From: Lachnospiraceae bacterium
GTDB lineage: Bacteria > Bacillota > Clostridia > Lachnospirales > Lachnospiraceae
Assembly: GCA_910576385.1 (NCBI GenBank)
Contig: CAJTIR010000015.1
Coordinates: 1-64,000 of the forward strand
DNA length: 64,000 bases
Direction of reading: 5' to 3'
Each line of letters opens with the position of its first letter. Position 1 is the stretch's first letter. Below the pieces are notes generated by a model, which did not search any database, had not been told where the DNA came from, and saw only the letters and a program-made list of their open reading frames with translations. This document shows, in pieces, positions 1 to 8,917 of this stretch. The position numbers and the translations under genes are program-made.

Positions 1-13
1 TATTACTATCCAT
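1..13 (-). CDS. Start of an unidentified gene running off the left edge
   Basis: Only the first four codons (Met-Asp-Ser-Asn) are inside the window. The start is supported by a strong AAAGGAGG ribosome site 8 nt upstream and by a promoter about 50 bp upstream. Too little protein is visible to name it. The gene is transcribed leftwards, away from the TPR gene. Confidence 0.6.
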
Positions 14-58
14 ATGGATAACCTCCTTTGTCCTTAATGCGGTTGGCGAACCTGCATT

Positions 59-88
59 ATTATAACATTGGAGGTTTTTTACTGTAAG
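59..88 (-). promoter_or_regulatory. Sigma-A type promoter for the left-edge gene
   Basis: On the minus strand a perfect TATAAT (-10, 64..59) lies 18 bp downstream of CTTACA (-35, 88..83). It would start a transcript near position 52, giving a leader of about 40 nt before the ribosome site of the gene at 13..1. Confidence 0.5.
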
Positions 89-105
89 CTAAAGCAATGC
101 TGACT

Positions 106-122
106 CACCTGCATAGCAGGTG
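106..122. other. Short perfect hairpin (CACCTGC-ATA-GCAGGTG)
   Basis: A 7-bp perfect stem with a 3-nt loop, followed on the plus strand by a T-rich stretch. It lies upstream of the left-edge promoter. It could be a weak terminator or a protein-binding palindrome; the function is not decidable from sequence. Confidence 0.35.
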
Positions 123-200
123 GTTTATTTGTTTCCCAAAGTTTCGTTTCTCTGTTGAGAAACTCCACAATGTGAAACAGGCTAAAGCCTAACAAATAAA

Positions 201-227
201 AGACGCCATATCACTATGACGTCTTTT
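201..227. terminator. Bidirectional intrinsic terminator
   Basis: The stem AGACG/CGTCT continues into CATA/TATG across one mismatch and has a 4-nt loop. T-runs flank it in both directions. It probably ends leftward transcription from the TPR gene and isolates the left-edge promoter. Confidence 0.6.
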
Positions 228-241
228 GTAAAAATCTATTT

Positions 242-414
242 GTAACTATTCAGAACCCCCTGGAAATAGCAATTCCAAACATTCAAATTTATTTGAAAAG
301 AGATGAATTGTTATTTCCAGGGAGGCGATCATCCCCTCAGCCACAGACAGAAGCCTTGTTAGAGGCGGATGACAGCTTTGCTGGCATGTCTGTGGCTTGG
401 GGTTCTGAAAGTTA
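242..414. repeat. MITE-like palindromic repeat, copy 1
   Basis: The left end reads GTAACTATTCAGAACCCC and the right end is its near-reverse complement. Inside, CCACAGACA and TGTCTGTGG form a long stem, with a conserved stretch around TTTGCTGGCATGTCTG. The same ends and core recur at 49951..50099 and, inverted and shorter, at 59216..59293. It lies just past the 3' end of the TPR gene. A short reading frame across it is a shadow of the repeat, not a gene. Confidence 0.7.
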
Positions 415-427
415 TATCTATTTTATG

Positions 428-1747
428 CTAAGGCTGCTGGTTCAGCTCATCCAAATACTGTTGGGAACTTCTGGCTCTCTGCGTCCCTGGATGTAATTCA
501 ATCATACGCTGGTAATATTTCTTGGCATTTTCCACATCCCCAGTCTGGCGGCAGGACTGGGCAAGATAATAAATCGCATATCCATCCTCATAATCTTCCT
601 CTGACTCCACCACTTTCGTCAAGCCTGTAATAGCTGCTGGAAAATTCTGGGTATTATAATCTTGCTCCGCCTGCTCATATACTGCAGCAATATATTGCTC
701 ATTCACCTGAGTACTCAGGTTTTGATAAATTGTTCTAGATTGAATCCCCAGCAAATTGGGATCCACATTTGCAATCGTGTCTCCTGCTCCCTGTACATTC
801 TCCTGCGCAAATGCATCATAAGCGGCAATCAACTGTTCATAATTATCAATCGTCTTCTGGGTATCATCTGATTCACTTTCCATCTCCTTGATCTGCTTTT
901 TCAAATCCTTGATCTGCTGATTCAAGCCATTCACTTCCTGTGTTCTTGTGGTAAGTTCGTTGTTGGCATCCAACTCAGCCTTGCGCGCGTCTGAAACAGC
1001 GCTCTGGCGCACATTGGGAATGATAAGGAAACAAGTGATTAACACACCGATTCCCACTCCAATTATTAGATTTAAAATTGTCATAATTGGTGAGGTATCT
1101 TTAAAATTTGTTGGTTGAATTATGGTTTCATTTCCACTCTGAAAAGAAGCTGTCTGTTCTTTCTTGCGATGTCCGCTTTTCCCAGATGAAGATTCTTTCT
1201 GTACATGCTGCTCCACTTCCCGCAGATAACGCAGTGTTGTGAGATTGTTACTGTCAATCTTTGCTGCCAAACGCAGCTCCTTTCTTGCATGTTCATACTT
1301 TTTCTCCTCCATATACAAAAGTGCCAGAAGCTGACGCCCCTTGACAAAGCCTGAATTCATGGAAAGCACTTTTTTAAGCTGGATGATGGCAAGATCTCTG
1401 CTGCCTTGTTGACAATATACTAGTGCCTGATTGTACTTTTTGATTGTTTGGTTTACAGAACTCAGCCGAGAGCGGTTAGACTGGATGGCGTCCAAATACT
1501 GCTCTGCCGGATTATCATCTGTGCTAAGGCTGCGGCTGATTACCCACTCACTCAAGGCATCCACCACTTCGCCCATCTCATAATAGATTAGTCCCAGCAA
1601 ATTCCTGGCAGGAATATTTGCTTTGTTATACCGCAGACTTTTGCGCAAAGACTCTGCCGCGCCGGACAGGTCACGTACATTCGCTTTTTCCAATCCATCA
1701 TTGTACAGCACATTTGACAGATGAATAATTTTATTATATGAACCCAT
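428..1747 (-). CDS. TPR-repeat membrane protein
   Basis: This 439-aa protein has N-terminal tetratricopeptide repeats (about residues 10-170), a single membrane segment near 219-246, a charged coiled-coil stretch (about 255-300) and a second TPR block at the C-terminus (about 330-430). TPRs normally serve as protein-docking scaffolds. The topology suggests one TPR block in the cytoplasm and one outside. The ATG at 1747 follows AGGAAGG. It is the last gene of the folC group, 27 nt after a 46-aa ORF. The partner proteins cannot be inferred. Confidence 0.85.
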   Translation of the reverse strand: MGSYNKIIHLSNVLYNDGLEKANVRDLSGAAESLRKSLRYNKANIPARNLLGLIYYEMGEVVDALSEWVISRSLSTDDNPAEQYLDAIQSNRSRLSSVNQTIKKYNQALVYCQQGSRDLAIIQLKKVLSMNSGFVKGRQLLALLYMEEKKYEHARKELRLAAKIDSNNLTTLRYLREVEQHVQKESSSGKSGHRKKEQTASFQSGNETIIQPTNFKDTSPIMTILNLIIGVGIGVLITCFLIIPNVRQSAVSDARKAELDANNELTTRTQEVNGLNQQIKDLKKQIKEMESESDDTQKTIDNYEQLIAAYDAFAQENVQGAGDTIANVDPNLLGIQSRTIYQNLSTQVNEQYIAAVYEQAEQDYNTQNFPAAITGLTKVVESEEDYEDGYAIYYLAQSCRQTGDVENAKKYYQRMIELHPGTQRARSSQQYLDELNQQP

Positions 1748-1774
1748 ATCATTCCTTCCTCGCGTTCCAAATTG

Positions 1775-1915
1775 TTACCGCTGTTTTGCTTCCTTAATAA
1801 TTTCCTTCATGATATCTGTCATATCCGTCAAATCCCTGTCGTATATGGCATCCTCAGCCTCCTCAACCTCCAGGCTGGGTTTAAATTTCTTCAATTCTTC
1901 CTCAAAATTGATCAT
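1775..1915 (-). CDS. 46-aa acidic small protein, translationally coupled to folC
   Basis: The ORF starts at the ATG of an ATGA overlap with the folC stop and has an in-folC AGGAGG about 7 nt upstream, so translation is probably coupled. The product starts MINFEEELKKF and is rich in Glu, Asp and Lys; it is predicted helical with no membrane segment. The perfect ribosome site, stop/start overlap and tight position before the TPR gene argue that it is real. The function is unknown; it could be a small partner of the TPR protein. Confidence 0.7.
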   Translation of the reverse strand: MINFEEELKKFKPSLEVEEAEDAIYDRDLTDMTDIMKEIIKEAKQR

Positions 1916-3219
1916 TCCATACCTCCTGCAATTCGTTCCAATTCACCAATCAGATAGAGAGAACCTGCACAGAACAATGCCTGTCCTGGTTTTTTTTCTT
2001 TCAGCGCATATGCATATGCCATCTCTATCTTTTCTATCTCTGTTATCTTTACTTGTAGTTCTTTTTGACTTGCAATTTTTTGAAACAGCTCTGCCAATTT
2101 TTGGCTGCCTACACCTCGTTCTCCTTGAATCGTGGTGAGAATAATCTCCTGCCAAGAACCGCGATCTAACAGAAGTTTTACTGCTTGTACATAATCTTTG
2201 TCTTTAACCATAGAAAATAATAAAATACTAGGTTTATCTGTAATCTGGCCTGCTGCTTCCAAAAATTTATCCATTCCATCTACATTATGTGCCCCATCTA
2301 AATAAACTTCTGGACACACTTGCTGCATACGCCCTTTCCAGCTCACTTGGGCAATCCCCTGCATTATCGCCTGATTGGGGATCTCTTCTGTCTTTGCCAG
2401 ACAATTTAATGCCTGATACGCAATCACCGCGTTATATGCTTGATATGGCGCAGCAAAAGGAATTTCTAATTCAGTAACATCATAACCAGAAACATAAGAA
2501 AATGCAATCTTTTTTCCTGTGTTTAATAAAATCTTAATGTTCTTAGGAAATACCGCATAAATTGGACAATTCAGCTCTTTTGCCCTCTGCATAACTACTT
2601 GCTCCACTTCTGGCAGGGAAGCATCAAATACCACTGGCACGTTTTGTTTTAAAATACCAGCTTTTTCTACTGCAATCTTTTCGATTGTCTCCCCTAAAAT
2701 TTCTGTATGTTCGAGACTGATTGCCGTAATCACAGTTAAAATCGGATTCTCTATAATATTTGTCGCATCCAGTCTCCCGCCAAGTCCTGTTTCCAGTACT
2801 GCATATTCTACCTTAGCCTTTGCAAAAATCAGCATCCCCACAGCAAAAATATATTCAAAAAATGTTGGATGTGGTAAACCCTCACTTACCATTTGATTTG
2901 CAACCTGTGACACTTGGTCGGCGGCACTCAAAAAATCCTCTCTGTTACAAGTTTTCCCATTGAGGGCAAAGCGTTCTTCTATGCAGACCAGATGTGGGGA
3001 AGTAAACAATCCGGTCTGTTTCCCTGCTTTGCGCAGCACACTCTCTATATATGCACAGACACTGCCTTTTCCATTACTTCCAGCCACATGGATGACTTGA
3101 AAACACTTTTGGGGATTACCCAGTCGGTAAAGCAGTTCTTTGGTATGTTCCAGTTTATTTTTAGTGGTGAATTTTGGAATCTCCAAAATAGCTTCCACTA
3201 TCTCTTCATATGTCTTCAT
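1912..3219 (-). CDS. folC: Bifunctional folylpolyglutamate synthase / dihydrofolate synthase
   Basis: A Mur-ligase-type ATP enzyme that adds glutamate to folates (and to dihydropteroate) in the cytoplasm. Visible signatures are the P-loop in HVAGSNGKGS, the LETGLGGRLDATN motif and the conserved DGAHN near residue 300. The length (about 435 aa) is normal. I prefer the ATG at 3219 (MKTYEEIVEA); an in-frame TTG at 3228 is an alternative with a similarly imperfect ribosome site. In many Firmicutes folC follows valS; here a FapA-like gene, a NUDIX gene and a tandem repeat lie between them. Confidence 0.95.
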   Translation of the reverse strand: MKTYEEIVEAILEIPKFTTKNKLEHTKELLYRLGNPQKCFQVIHVAGSNGKGSVCAYIESVLRKAGKQTGLFTSPHLVCIEERFALNGKTCNREDFLSAADQVSQVANQMVSEGLPHPTFFEYIFAVGMLIFAKAKVEYAVLETGLGGRLDATNIIENPILTVITAISLEHTEILGETIEKIAVEKAGILKQNVPVVFDASLPEVEQVVMQRAKELNCPIYAVFPKNIKILLNTGKKIAFSYVSGYDVTELEIPFAAPYQAYNAVIAYQALNCLAKTEEIPNQAIMQGIAQVSWKGRMQQVCPEVYLDGAHNVDGMDKFLEAAGQITDKPSILLFSMVKDKDYVQAVKLLLDRGSWQEIILTTIQGERGVGSQKLAELFQKIASQKELQVKITEIEKIEMAYAYALKEKKPGQALFCAGSLYLIGELERIAGGME

Positions 3220-3233
3220 TAATTTCAATAATC

Positions 3234-3564
3234 CTCGGTCTCGGGCTGTCGCCCTACTAAATCTGCTGCAAAAACCTTTGCTTCTGTGCCAGCACAGCGC
3301 AAATTATTCTTTTTGTAGCTTTCTCATCTACTCACAGTGCGACCTCGAACTCGCTTCGCTCGCTCTCGGTCTCGGGCTGTCGCCCTTCTAAATCTGCTGC
3401 AAAAACCTTTGCTTCTGTGCCAGCACTGCGCAATACATACTCTTTCTTCTTTTTTCATCTACTCGCAGTGCGACCTCGAACTCGCTTTGCTCGCTCTCGG
3501 TCTCGGGCTGTCGCCCTACTAAATCTGCTGCAAAAACCTTTGCTTCTGTGCCAGCACTGCGCAA
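3234..3564. repeat. 131-bp tandem repeat, about 2.5 units
   Basis: Units begin at 3234, 3365 and 3496, exactly 131 bp apart, each opening with CTCGGTCTCGGGCTGTCGCCC-like sequence. Each contains the palindrome GGGC-TGTC-GCCC, a conserved stretch ending TGTGCCAGCAC(A/T)GCGCAA and a GCGACCTCGAACTCGCTT stretch. Units are nearly identical except for short variable spacers. Reading frames across it are not gene-like. It occupies the gap between the NUDIX gene and folC. Confidence 0.85.
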
Positions 3565-3678
3565 GCTTTTCACAGCATCTTTAGCACTGCTCGTAGCTTT
3601 CGCGGATATTATAATACAGTGGGGCAGTGAAATCCAGTAAAAATTGGGAAATCGTTGTAAATTTCGTATGACATTTTT

Positions 3679-4125
3679 CTACATTTCTCTTGATATTCTT
3701 CTTTGCACTTCTTCCAGCAGCAATGGCTGTATCTGTGGATAAGTCCATGCCGTGGGCAATACGTTAAACATCTCTATTTTTTCGATTTCACTCTCTAATT
3801 CAGGTTTAAATCTTTGAACATCGGCATAGTAAAGCATCCCAAACGTTTCATTTCCTGAATCATTTACCCTATTTTTTCCAGTGACAGAATATACACAAAT
3901 TGGCTTAATCGAAAAATCAATTGCTCCTGTCTCTTCCATCAATTCTCGTTTTGCTGTCTGTAATATGGATTCTTGCTTCTCTCTGTGTCCACCAGGAATT
4001 TCAAATGTCTCTCTGTCTTTGTGTTTGCAAAATACCCATTTACCCTCTGATTTTGCAACAATAACAGCGAATTTTAATAAGCTATCCTCTATTTCTTCAT
4101 AAAAATTTACTTTCATATCTGTCAA
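3679..4125 (-). CDS. NUDIX hydrolase
   Basis: A 148-aa protein with a complete Nudix box (GGH...RELMEETGA, about residues 45-68) carrying the REXXEE metal-binding residues. Nudix enzymes hydrolyse nucleoside diphosphates linked to another moiety; the substrate cannot be told. The TTG at 4125 has AAGG 6 nt upstream, while an ATG nine bases further in (4116) is the alternative start. It lies between a FapA-like gene and the tandem repeat and is probably transcribed on its own after the hairpin at 4190. Confidence 0.85.
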   Translation of the reverse strand: MTDMKVNFYEEIEDSLLKFAVIVAKSEGKWVFCKHKDRETFEIPGGHREKQESILQTAKRELMEETGAIDFSIKPICVYSVTGKNRVNDSGNETFGMLYYADVQRFKPELESEIEKIEMFNVLPTAWTYPQIQPLLLEEVQRRISREM

Positions 4126-4189
4126 TCACTGCCTTTTATTTTCTATATTGAAAGCAAAAAATTGTCATCCAAAAATATGACGCAAACAA

Positions 4190-4213
4190 CCCGCCACTTT
4201 TATCAGTGGCGGG
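4190..4213 (-). terminator. Intrinsic terminator after the FapA-like gene
   Basis: A perfect 9-bp stem (CCCGCCACT/AGTGGCGGG) with a 6-nt loop, followed on the minus strand by TTGTTT. The T-run is interrupted, so it may be only moderately strong. Confidence 0.5.
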
Positions 4214-4324
4214 TATTACCCATTTATTTTAGAATGTTCCTCATTCTCTCTGTGGAAAAATTCCCATCTAACTTTATCTTCTTGTTCTAAATAAAATTTA
4301 CTTAAAATAGTTTAAAAAACTATA

Positions 4325-5686
4325 TTAAGCCTCCAATGCACACATATGGATCTTTCCACTCTCACGTACAAATTCCAAATGTCTCTGCTTTTCTTTTACC
4401 AATACCTGAAGTTCATCAATCTCTACCTTGACACCTGGATATACATTGCCATTCACTCTGACGCTGCCGCCTTTGGCACGTTCTATTTGATCTTCTAATT
4501 TCTCTAACTCTGCAGTATCTCCTGCCAATAAAGCGGTATCTCGTATCTTTACACGCAAAAGATCTGTCCGTCTGGGATCATTTTTCAAATCCTGAAGAAG
4601 CTTTAATCCCTCTTCAATCTTAGCAAGGTTCGCCTTTTCCACCTGAATCTTATTTTTCAGGACTCCTATTCGGCGCAAAACCGCAGGACCATTTCCAATC
4701 CTCACCTGTGTCTTTACCTCGCCATCGCTTCCCAGCGTATTTACCATAATACTCTGAATAGCACCTACCTCGCCGCCAATGATGCTTGCCTTCTTGCCAT
4801 CGAGTATTATACTCTCTCCACAAGATACCTGGCAATTCAAAAATACATCTGCCTGAATAGTTCCATTCGCATGTACTCTGGTGTATTCAAAAAATTTCGC
4901 TGAGATATTGCCTTTCGATGTGATACTGGCCCTAGATGCCCCCATGACCCCGCTTCGGAGCACAACATCCTTGCCAGCTTCTATATTAGCGCCTTCTACA
5001 ATACCATCCACTGTCACTGTCCCAGTAGCTTTTACTGTCACGCCGCTGCATAGGCTGCCATGAACAATCACATCGCCTCTGAAATCAATATTTCCAATAG
5101 ATAAATCAACATCACCGTTGATCTCATAAACTGGTAAAATTACAATTCGCTCTCCGCTCATGTCAATTTTACCATCCATCAAGGATGTATAGGTCACACC
5201 ATCTTCTGAACGCTCAAAACCCTTGCCGCGCAGCGGAACCAAATCTCTTCCACGTTTTGCCAGCACTGGCTTACCTCTCAAATCCATCCCATCTCTGCCC
5301 TGGATCGCCTTATGATATACCGCAATTACCTGACCTTCTGTGACCATCTCTACCATCTTGATACTCCAGTAATCTACAGAACCATCAGGACGTACCTTAG
5401 GTTTCTTACTGAAATTCATGTCAAACTTATATTCATAGTACCCATCTACACCATCTCTGGGCAGATCACCCTCCGCAATAAGGATCTCTTGATTATAAAT
5501 CTGCATATCTATCATTTCCTGAATTTTATTCTCTTTAATCCCGTACGCCACACCGCTTTTTTGCAGTACGTCTTGAACATAACTGGGACTATAGCCTTCC
5601 AATTCAGGACTAGGCAAACAAAGGTACGCTTGCATATTATCACGGCTAAATCTAACTGTCGGGTCATTTCTTGTTAATGCTGCCAT
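4325..5686 (-). CDS. FapA (DUF342) family protein
   Basis: The 453-aa protein has the FapA/DUF342 layout: an N-terminal alpha/beta region, a central right-handed beta-helix-like stretch rich in short Gly/Val repeats (about residues 180-310, for example GDVDLSIGNIDFRGDV) and a C-terminal coiled coil with a beta tail. Family members are linked to cell-surface or polar assembly and, in Vibrio, to flagellar signalling; no precise role is assigned here. No flagellar genes are adjacent. The start follows a GGGGG-type ribosome site. Confidence 0.85.
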   Translation of the reverse strand: MAALTRNDPTVRFSRDNMQAYLCLPSPELEGYSPSYVQDVLQKSGVAYGIKENKIQEMIDMQIYNQEILIAEGDLPRDGVDGYYEYKFDMNFSKKPKVRPDGSVDYWSIKMVEMVTEGQVIAVYHKAIQGRDGMDLRGKPVLAKRGRDLVPLRGKGFERSEDGVTYTSLMDGKIDMSGERIVILPVYEINGDVDLSIGNIDFRGDVIVHGSLCSGVTVKATGTVTVDGIVEGANIEAGKDVVLRSGVMGASRASITSKGNISAKFFEYTRVHANGTIQADVFLNCQVSCGESIILDGKKASIIGGEVGAIQSIMVNTLGSDGEVKTQVRIGNGPAVLRRIGVLKNKIQVEKANLAKIEEGLKLLQDLKNDPRRTDLLRVKIRDTALLAGDTAELEKLEDQIERAKGGSVRVNGNVYPGVKVEIDELQVLVKEKQRHLEFVRESGKIHMCALEA

Positions 5687-5883
5687 TACAGATTCCCCCC
5701 TTACTTTGGAATTTCTGTCAAAAATACCGCTATATATCTTATATTAACAATATTTTTGATTTTTTTCAATCTTTTTTGCAGGATTTCTCAATTTTTCCAT
5801 CCCAGTACAGCCATGTATATCTAAATAAAGCTGTGTCATACTTACATGACTAAAGATTTATTTATTATATATGAGTAAAACGC

Positions 5884-6072
5884 CTTTTCATGAGCAAATT
5901 TCGCACATGGAATCTTTGCGAATTATTAAGGCGAGCTGGACTGGGATGGTGTTACTTTTTTCTATCTCTATTTAGCAGAACATCTTTTCATGATTAAATT
6001 TCGCACATGGAATCTTTGCGAATTATTAAGGCGAGCTGGACTGGGATGGTGTTACTTTTTTCTATCCCTATT
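5884..6072. repeat. 100-bp direct duplication downstream of valS
   Basis: Two nearly identical copies sit exactly 100 bp apart (5884.. and 5984..), sharing TTCGCACATGGAATCTTTGCG and a GGCGAGCTGGACTGGGATGG stretch, with only a few differences near the ends. No convincing gene lies in it. It fills most of the 396-bp gap between valS and the FapA-like gene, whose upstream part (5687-5883) is AT-rich and otherwise shows nothing I can support. Confidence 0.85.
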
Positions 6073-6082
6073 GTGCACAACA

Positions 6083-8731
6083 TTATTTCATCTGTGCTAA
6101 GCGTTCCTCCACTTGCTCCATCATTTGCTCATATTTTGCCAATTTTTCTTTTTCTTCCTGCACCTTGGCCTCTGGCGCCCGTTTTAAGAAATTCTCATTG
6201 GAAAGCATTCCTTTTGAACGGGAAAGTTCTTTTACAAGGCGCTGTTTCTCCTTTAAAAGACGTTCTTTTTCTTTCTCAAAATCCACCAAATCTTCCAGTG
6301 GAAGATAAACTACTGCACCGGGAATTACCACAGAAACGGCATCTTCCCCAATCCCTGATTTATCAGCCTGTACATGGATTTCACTGGCGCTTGCCAACAG
6401 GCTGTAGGCACTTTTCATGGATGCAAAGGTATCTCTAAGTTCACTGTCCTCTGTGACAATAAAAACATTCGCTTTTCTGCTGGGAGGAACTTCCATCGCT
6501 GTTCTGGTATTGCGGATTCCTTTTACCAATTCTTTGACATGCTCTATTGCTTCCTCCGCCTGAACAAAATGCCACACCTGCTTATATTCTGGCCATTGGG
6601 AAAGCATAATTGTCTCTTCCTCTGTCTGCAGAGTACAGAAAATCTCTTCTGTGATAAACGGCATAAACGGATGCAATAATTTCAATGCCTGAATCAGAAC
6701 CGTTTTCAGTGTCCACATGGCCACCTTTGCCGATTCTGGATTCTCTTCCTTTTTAAATGTCCTGGTCTTGGCAATTTCTATATACCAGTCACAAAATTCA
6801 TCCCAGATAAAATCATAAACTTTCTGCACCGCAATCCCCAGTTCAAATTTATCCATATTCTCTGTGACATCCTTTGCCAAGGTATTAACTTTTGATAAAA
6901 TCCATTGGTCTTCTGCTGCAAGCTGCTGCAAAGAAGGGGCTACTAAGACCTCTTCCCCAATATTCATCATAATAAAGCGAGAAGCATTCCACACCTTATT
7001 GGCAAAATTTCGGGAAGCTTCCACACGTTCCCAATAAAAACGCATGTCATTTCCTGGTGCATTTCCTGTGATCAAGGTCAATCTCAAGGCGTCTGCACCA
7101 TATTTTTCAATCACTTTGAGAGGATCAATCCCATTTCCAAGAGATTTACTCATCTTACGCCCCTGGGAATCTCGAATCAGTCCATGAAACAGCACCGTCT
7201 TAAAAGGTGCTTCTTTCATCTGCTCAAACCCGGAAAATATCATACGGATTACCCAAAAGAAAATAATGTCATATCCAGTCACCAACACATCATTTGGATA
7301 AAAATAATCGAGATCTTCTGTTTTTTGGGGCCATCCAAGGGTAGAAAATGGCCACAGTGCGGAAGAAAACCAGGTGTCCAAGGTATCTTCATCCTGTGTC
7401 ATATGTGTACAGCCACATTTGGGGCATTTGCCTGGATTTTCTCTTGCCACCACAAATTCCCCGCAGTCTGCACAATAATAGGCTGGAATCCTGTGTCCCC
7501 ACCAGAGCTGCCTGGAAATACACCAGTCCCTAATGTTATCTGTCCAGTTAAAATAGATTTTGTCCATACGCTCTGGCAGCAGCGTGATATCACCATTCTT
7601 CACTGCTTCCACTGCCGGCTGAATCAACTGATCCATTTTAACAAACCACTGCTGTTTGACCATCGGCTCCACTGTAGTACAGCAGCGGTCATGTGTTCCT
7701 ACATTATGCGAATGCGGCACAACTTTCACCAATAACCCCTGTTCCTCAAGTTCCTGCACCATCAACTTACGCGCCTCATAGCGGTCCATCCCAGCATATT
7801 TGCCGCCGTTTTGATTCACTGTGGCATCATCATTTAAAACATTGATTTCTGGCAGATTATGGCGTTTACCAACCTCAAAATCATTTGGGTCATGTGCTGG
7901 CGTAATCTTGACACAGCCTGTTCCAAATTCCTTGTCCACATAATGATCAGCCACCACAGGAATTTCACGTCCCACCAAGGGCAAAATCAAAGTTTTTCCA
8001 ATGATATCTTGATAACGCTCATCCTCAGGATTTACCGCCACAGCCGTATCTCCTAATAAAGTCTCCGGCCTGGTTGTGGCAATTTCCACAAATCTGTCTT
8101 CCTCACCCTTTACAGGATAATTAATATGCCAGAAGAAACCATCTTGTTCCTCATGTTCTACCTCAGCGTCTGAAATAGAAGTTTTACACACTGGACACCA
8201 ATTGACAATTCTAGAACCTTTGTAAATCAAACCTTTTTCATACAATTTAATAAATACTTCCTGTACTGCATGAGAACAACCTTCGTCTAAGGTAAAGCGT
8301 TCCCTGTCCCAGTCTGCCGAGGAGCCTAACTTCTTGAGCTGCCGGATAATACGCCCGCCATACTCTTCTTTCCACTCCCATACTTTTTCCAGAAATCCTT
8401 CTCTGCCCAGATCGTTCTTATCAATCCCCTGTTCTTTCAGAGATTCAATTACTTTGACTTCTGTTGAAATGGAAGCATGGTCAGTTCCTGGCTGCCAGAG
8501 TGCATTATATCCTTGCATCCGCTTATAACGAATTAAGATATCCTGCATCGTATTGTCCAGAGCATGCCCCATATGGAGCTGTCCAGTGATATTTGGAGGC
8601 GGCATCACAATGGTAAATGGTTTTTTGCTGTGGTCCACTTTTGCACGAAAATATTTATTTTCCTCCCATTTCTGGTAGAGCCGATCCTCAATGTCCTGAG
8701 GATCATAGGTTTTTGCCAATTCCTTATTCAT
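6083..8731 (-). CDS. valS: Valyl-tRNA synthetase
   Basis: A class I aminoacyl-tRNA synthetase that charges tRNA-Val and edits misactivated Thr. The 882 aa are typical. Seen: the HIGH-type motif in [15 protein letters not shown] (about residue 45), a long CP1 editing domain (about 190-400), zinc-type cysteines near 425-445 (CADCGEF...CPKCG), KMSKSLGNG (about 530), the anticodon-binding domain and the C-terminal coiled-coil arm. ATG with AGAGGAG upstream. The leader lacks a T-box core, so tRNA-sensing control is not evident. Confidence 0.98.
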   Translation of the reverse strand: MNKELAKTYDPQDIEDRLYQKWEENKYFRAKVDHSKKPFTIVMPPPNITGQLHMGHALDNTMQDILIRYKRMQGYNALWQPGTDHASISTEVKVIESLKEQGIDKNDLGREGFLEKVWEWKEEYGGRIIRQLKKLGSSADWDRERFTLDEGCSHAVQEVFIKLYEKGLIYKGSRIVNWCPVCKTSISDAEVEHEEQDGFFWHINYPVKGEEDRFVEIATTRPETLLGDTAVAVNPEDERYQDIIGKTLILPLVGREIPVVADHYVDKEFGTGCVKITPAHDPNDFEVGKRHNLPEINVLNDDATVNQNGGKYAGMDRYEARKLMVQELEEQGLLVKVVPHSHNVGTHDRCCTTVEPMVKQQWFVKMDQLIQPAVEAVKNGDITLLPERMDKIYFNWTDNIRDWCISRQLWWGHRIPAYYCADCGEFVVARENPGKCPKCGCTHMTQDEDTLDTWFSSALWPFSTLGWPQKTEDLDYFYPNDVLVTGYDIIFFWVIRMIFSGFEQMKEAPFKTVLFHGLIRDSQGRKMSKSLGNGIDPLKVIEKYGADALRLTLITGNAPGNDMRFYWERVEASRNFANKVWNASRFIMMNIGEEVLVAPSLQQLAAEDQWILSKVNTLAKDVTENMDKFELGIAVQKVYDFIWDEFCDWYIEIAKTRTFKKEENPESAKVAMWTLKTVLIQALKLLHPFMPFITEEIFCTLQTEEETIMLSQWPEYKQVWHFVQAEEAIEHVKELVKGIRNTRTAMEVPPSRKANVFIVTEDSELRDTFASMKSAYSLLASASEIHVQADKSGIGEDAVSVVIPGAVVYLPLEDLVDFEKEKERLLKEKQRLVKELSRSKGMLSNENFLKRAPEAKVQEEKEKLAKYEQMMEQVEERLAQMK

Positions 8732-8888
8732 GGTTATTCTCCTCTTTCCTAATAATATTCAAAAATGGAGCTGCCGCATTAAGAAAGCCAAAAACAAGAT
8801 ATTGTGATTATAATCTCAACAACTACTAAATCCCGTTTTTGAAATTCTAAATGCGACAACCCCATATAATCGCACCATCTTTCTATCC

Positions 8889-8917
8889 ATCTTAAAAGCT
8901 AAGAGGAAAATTGTCAA
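8889..8917 (-). promoter_or_regulatory. Promoter for valS
   Basis: TTGACA (8917..8912), a 17-bp spacer and TAAGAT (8894..8889) on the minus strand. The -35 box overlaps the stop codon of the upstream tetR-type gene. The resulting leader is about 150 nt. Confidence 0.65.

Noticed and set aside
293-496. 67-aa reading frame on the plus strand
   Set aside because: It runs through the interspersed repeat into the antisense of the TPR gene; the same peptide-like stretch recurs only because the repeat does.
3234-3564. CRISPR array
   Set aside because: Units are 131 bp and nearly identical throughout, with no short-repeat/unique-spacer pattern and no cas genes.
3140-3573. Several 60-80-aa reading frames in both directions
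   Set aside because: They are generated by the 131-bp tandem repeat and repeat the same peptide with the same period.
8732-8888. T-box riboswitch in front of valS
   Set aside because: The leader is only about 150 nt and contains no T-box core (GGTGGTACCGCG-like) or terminator pair.
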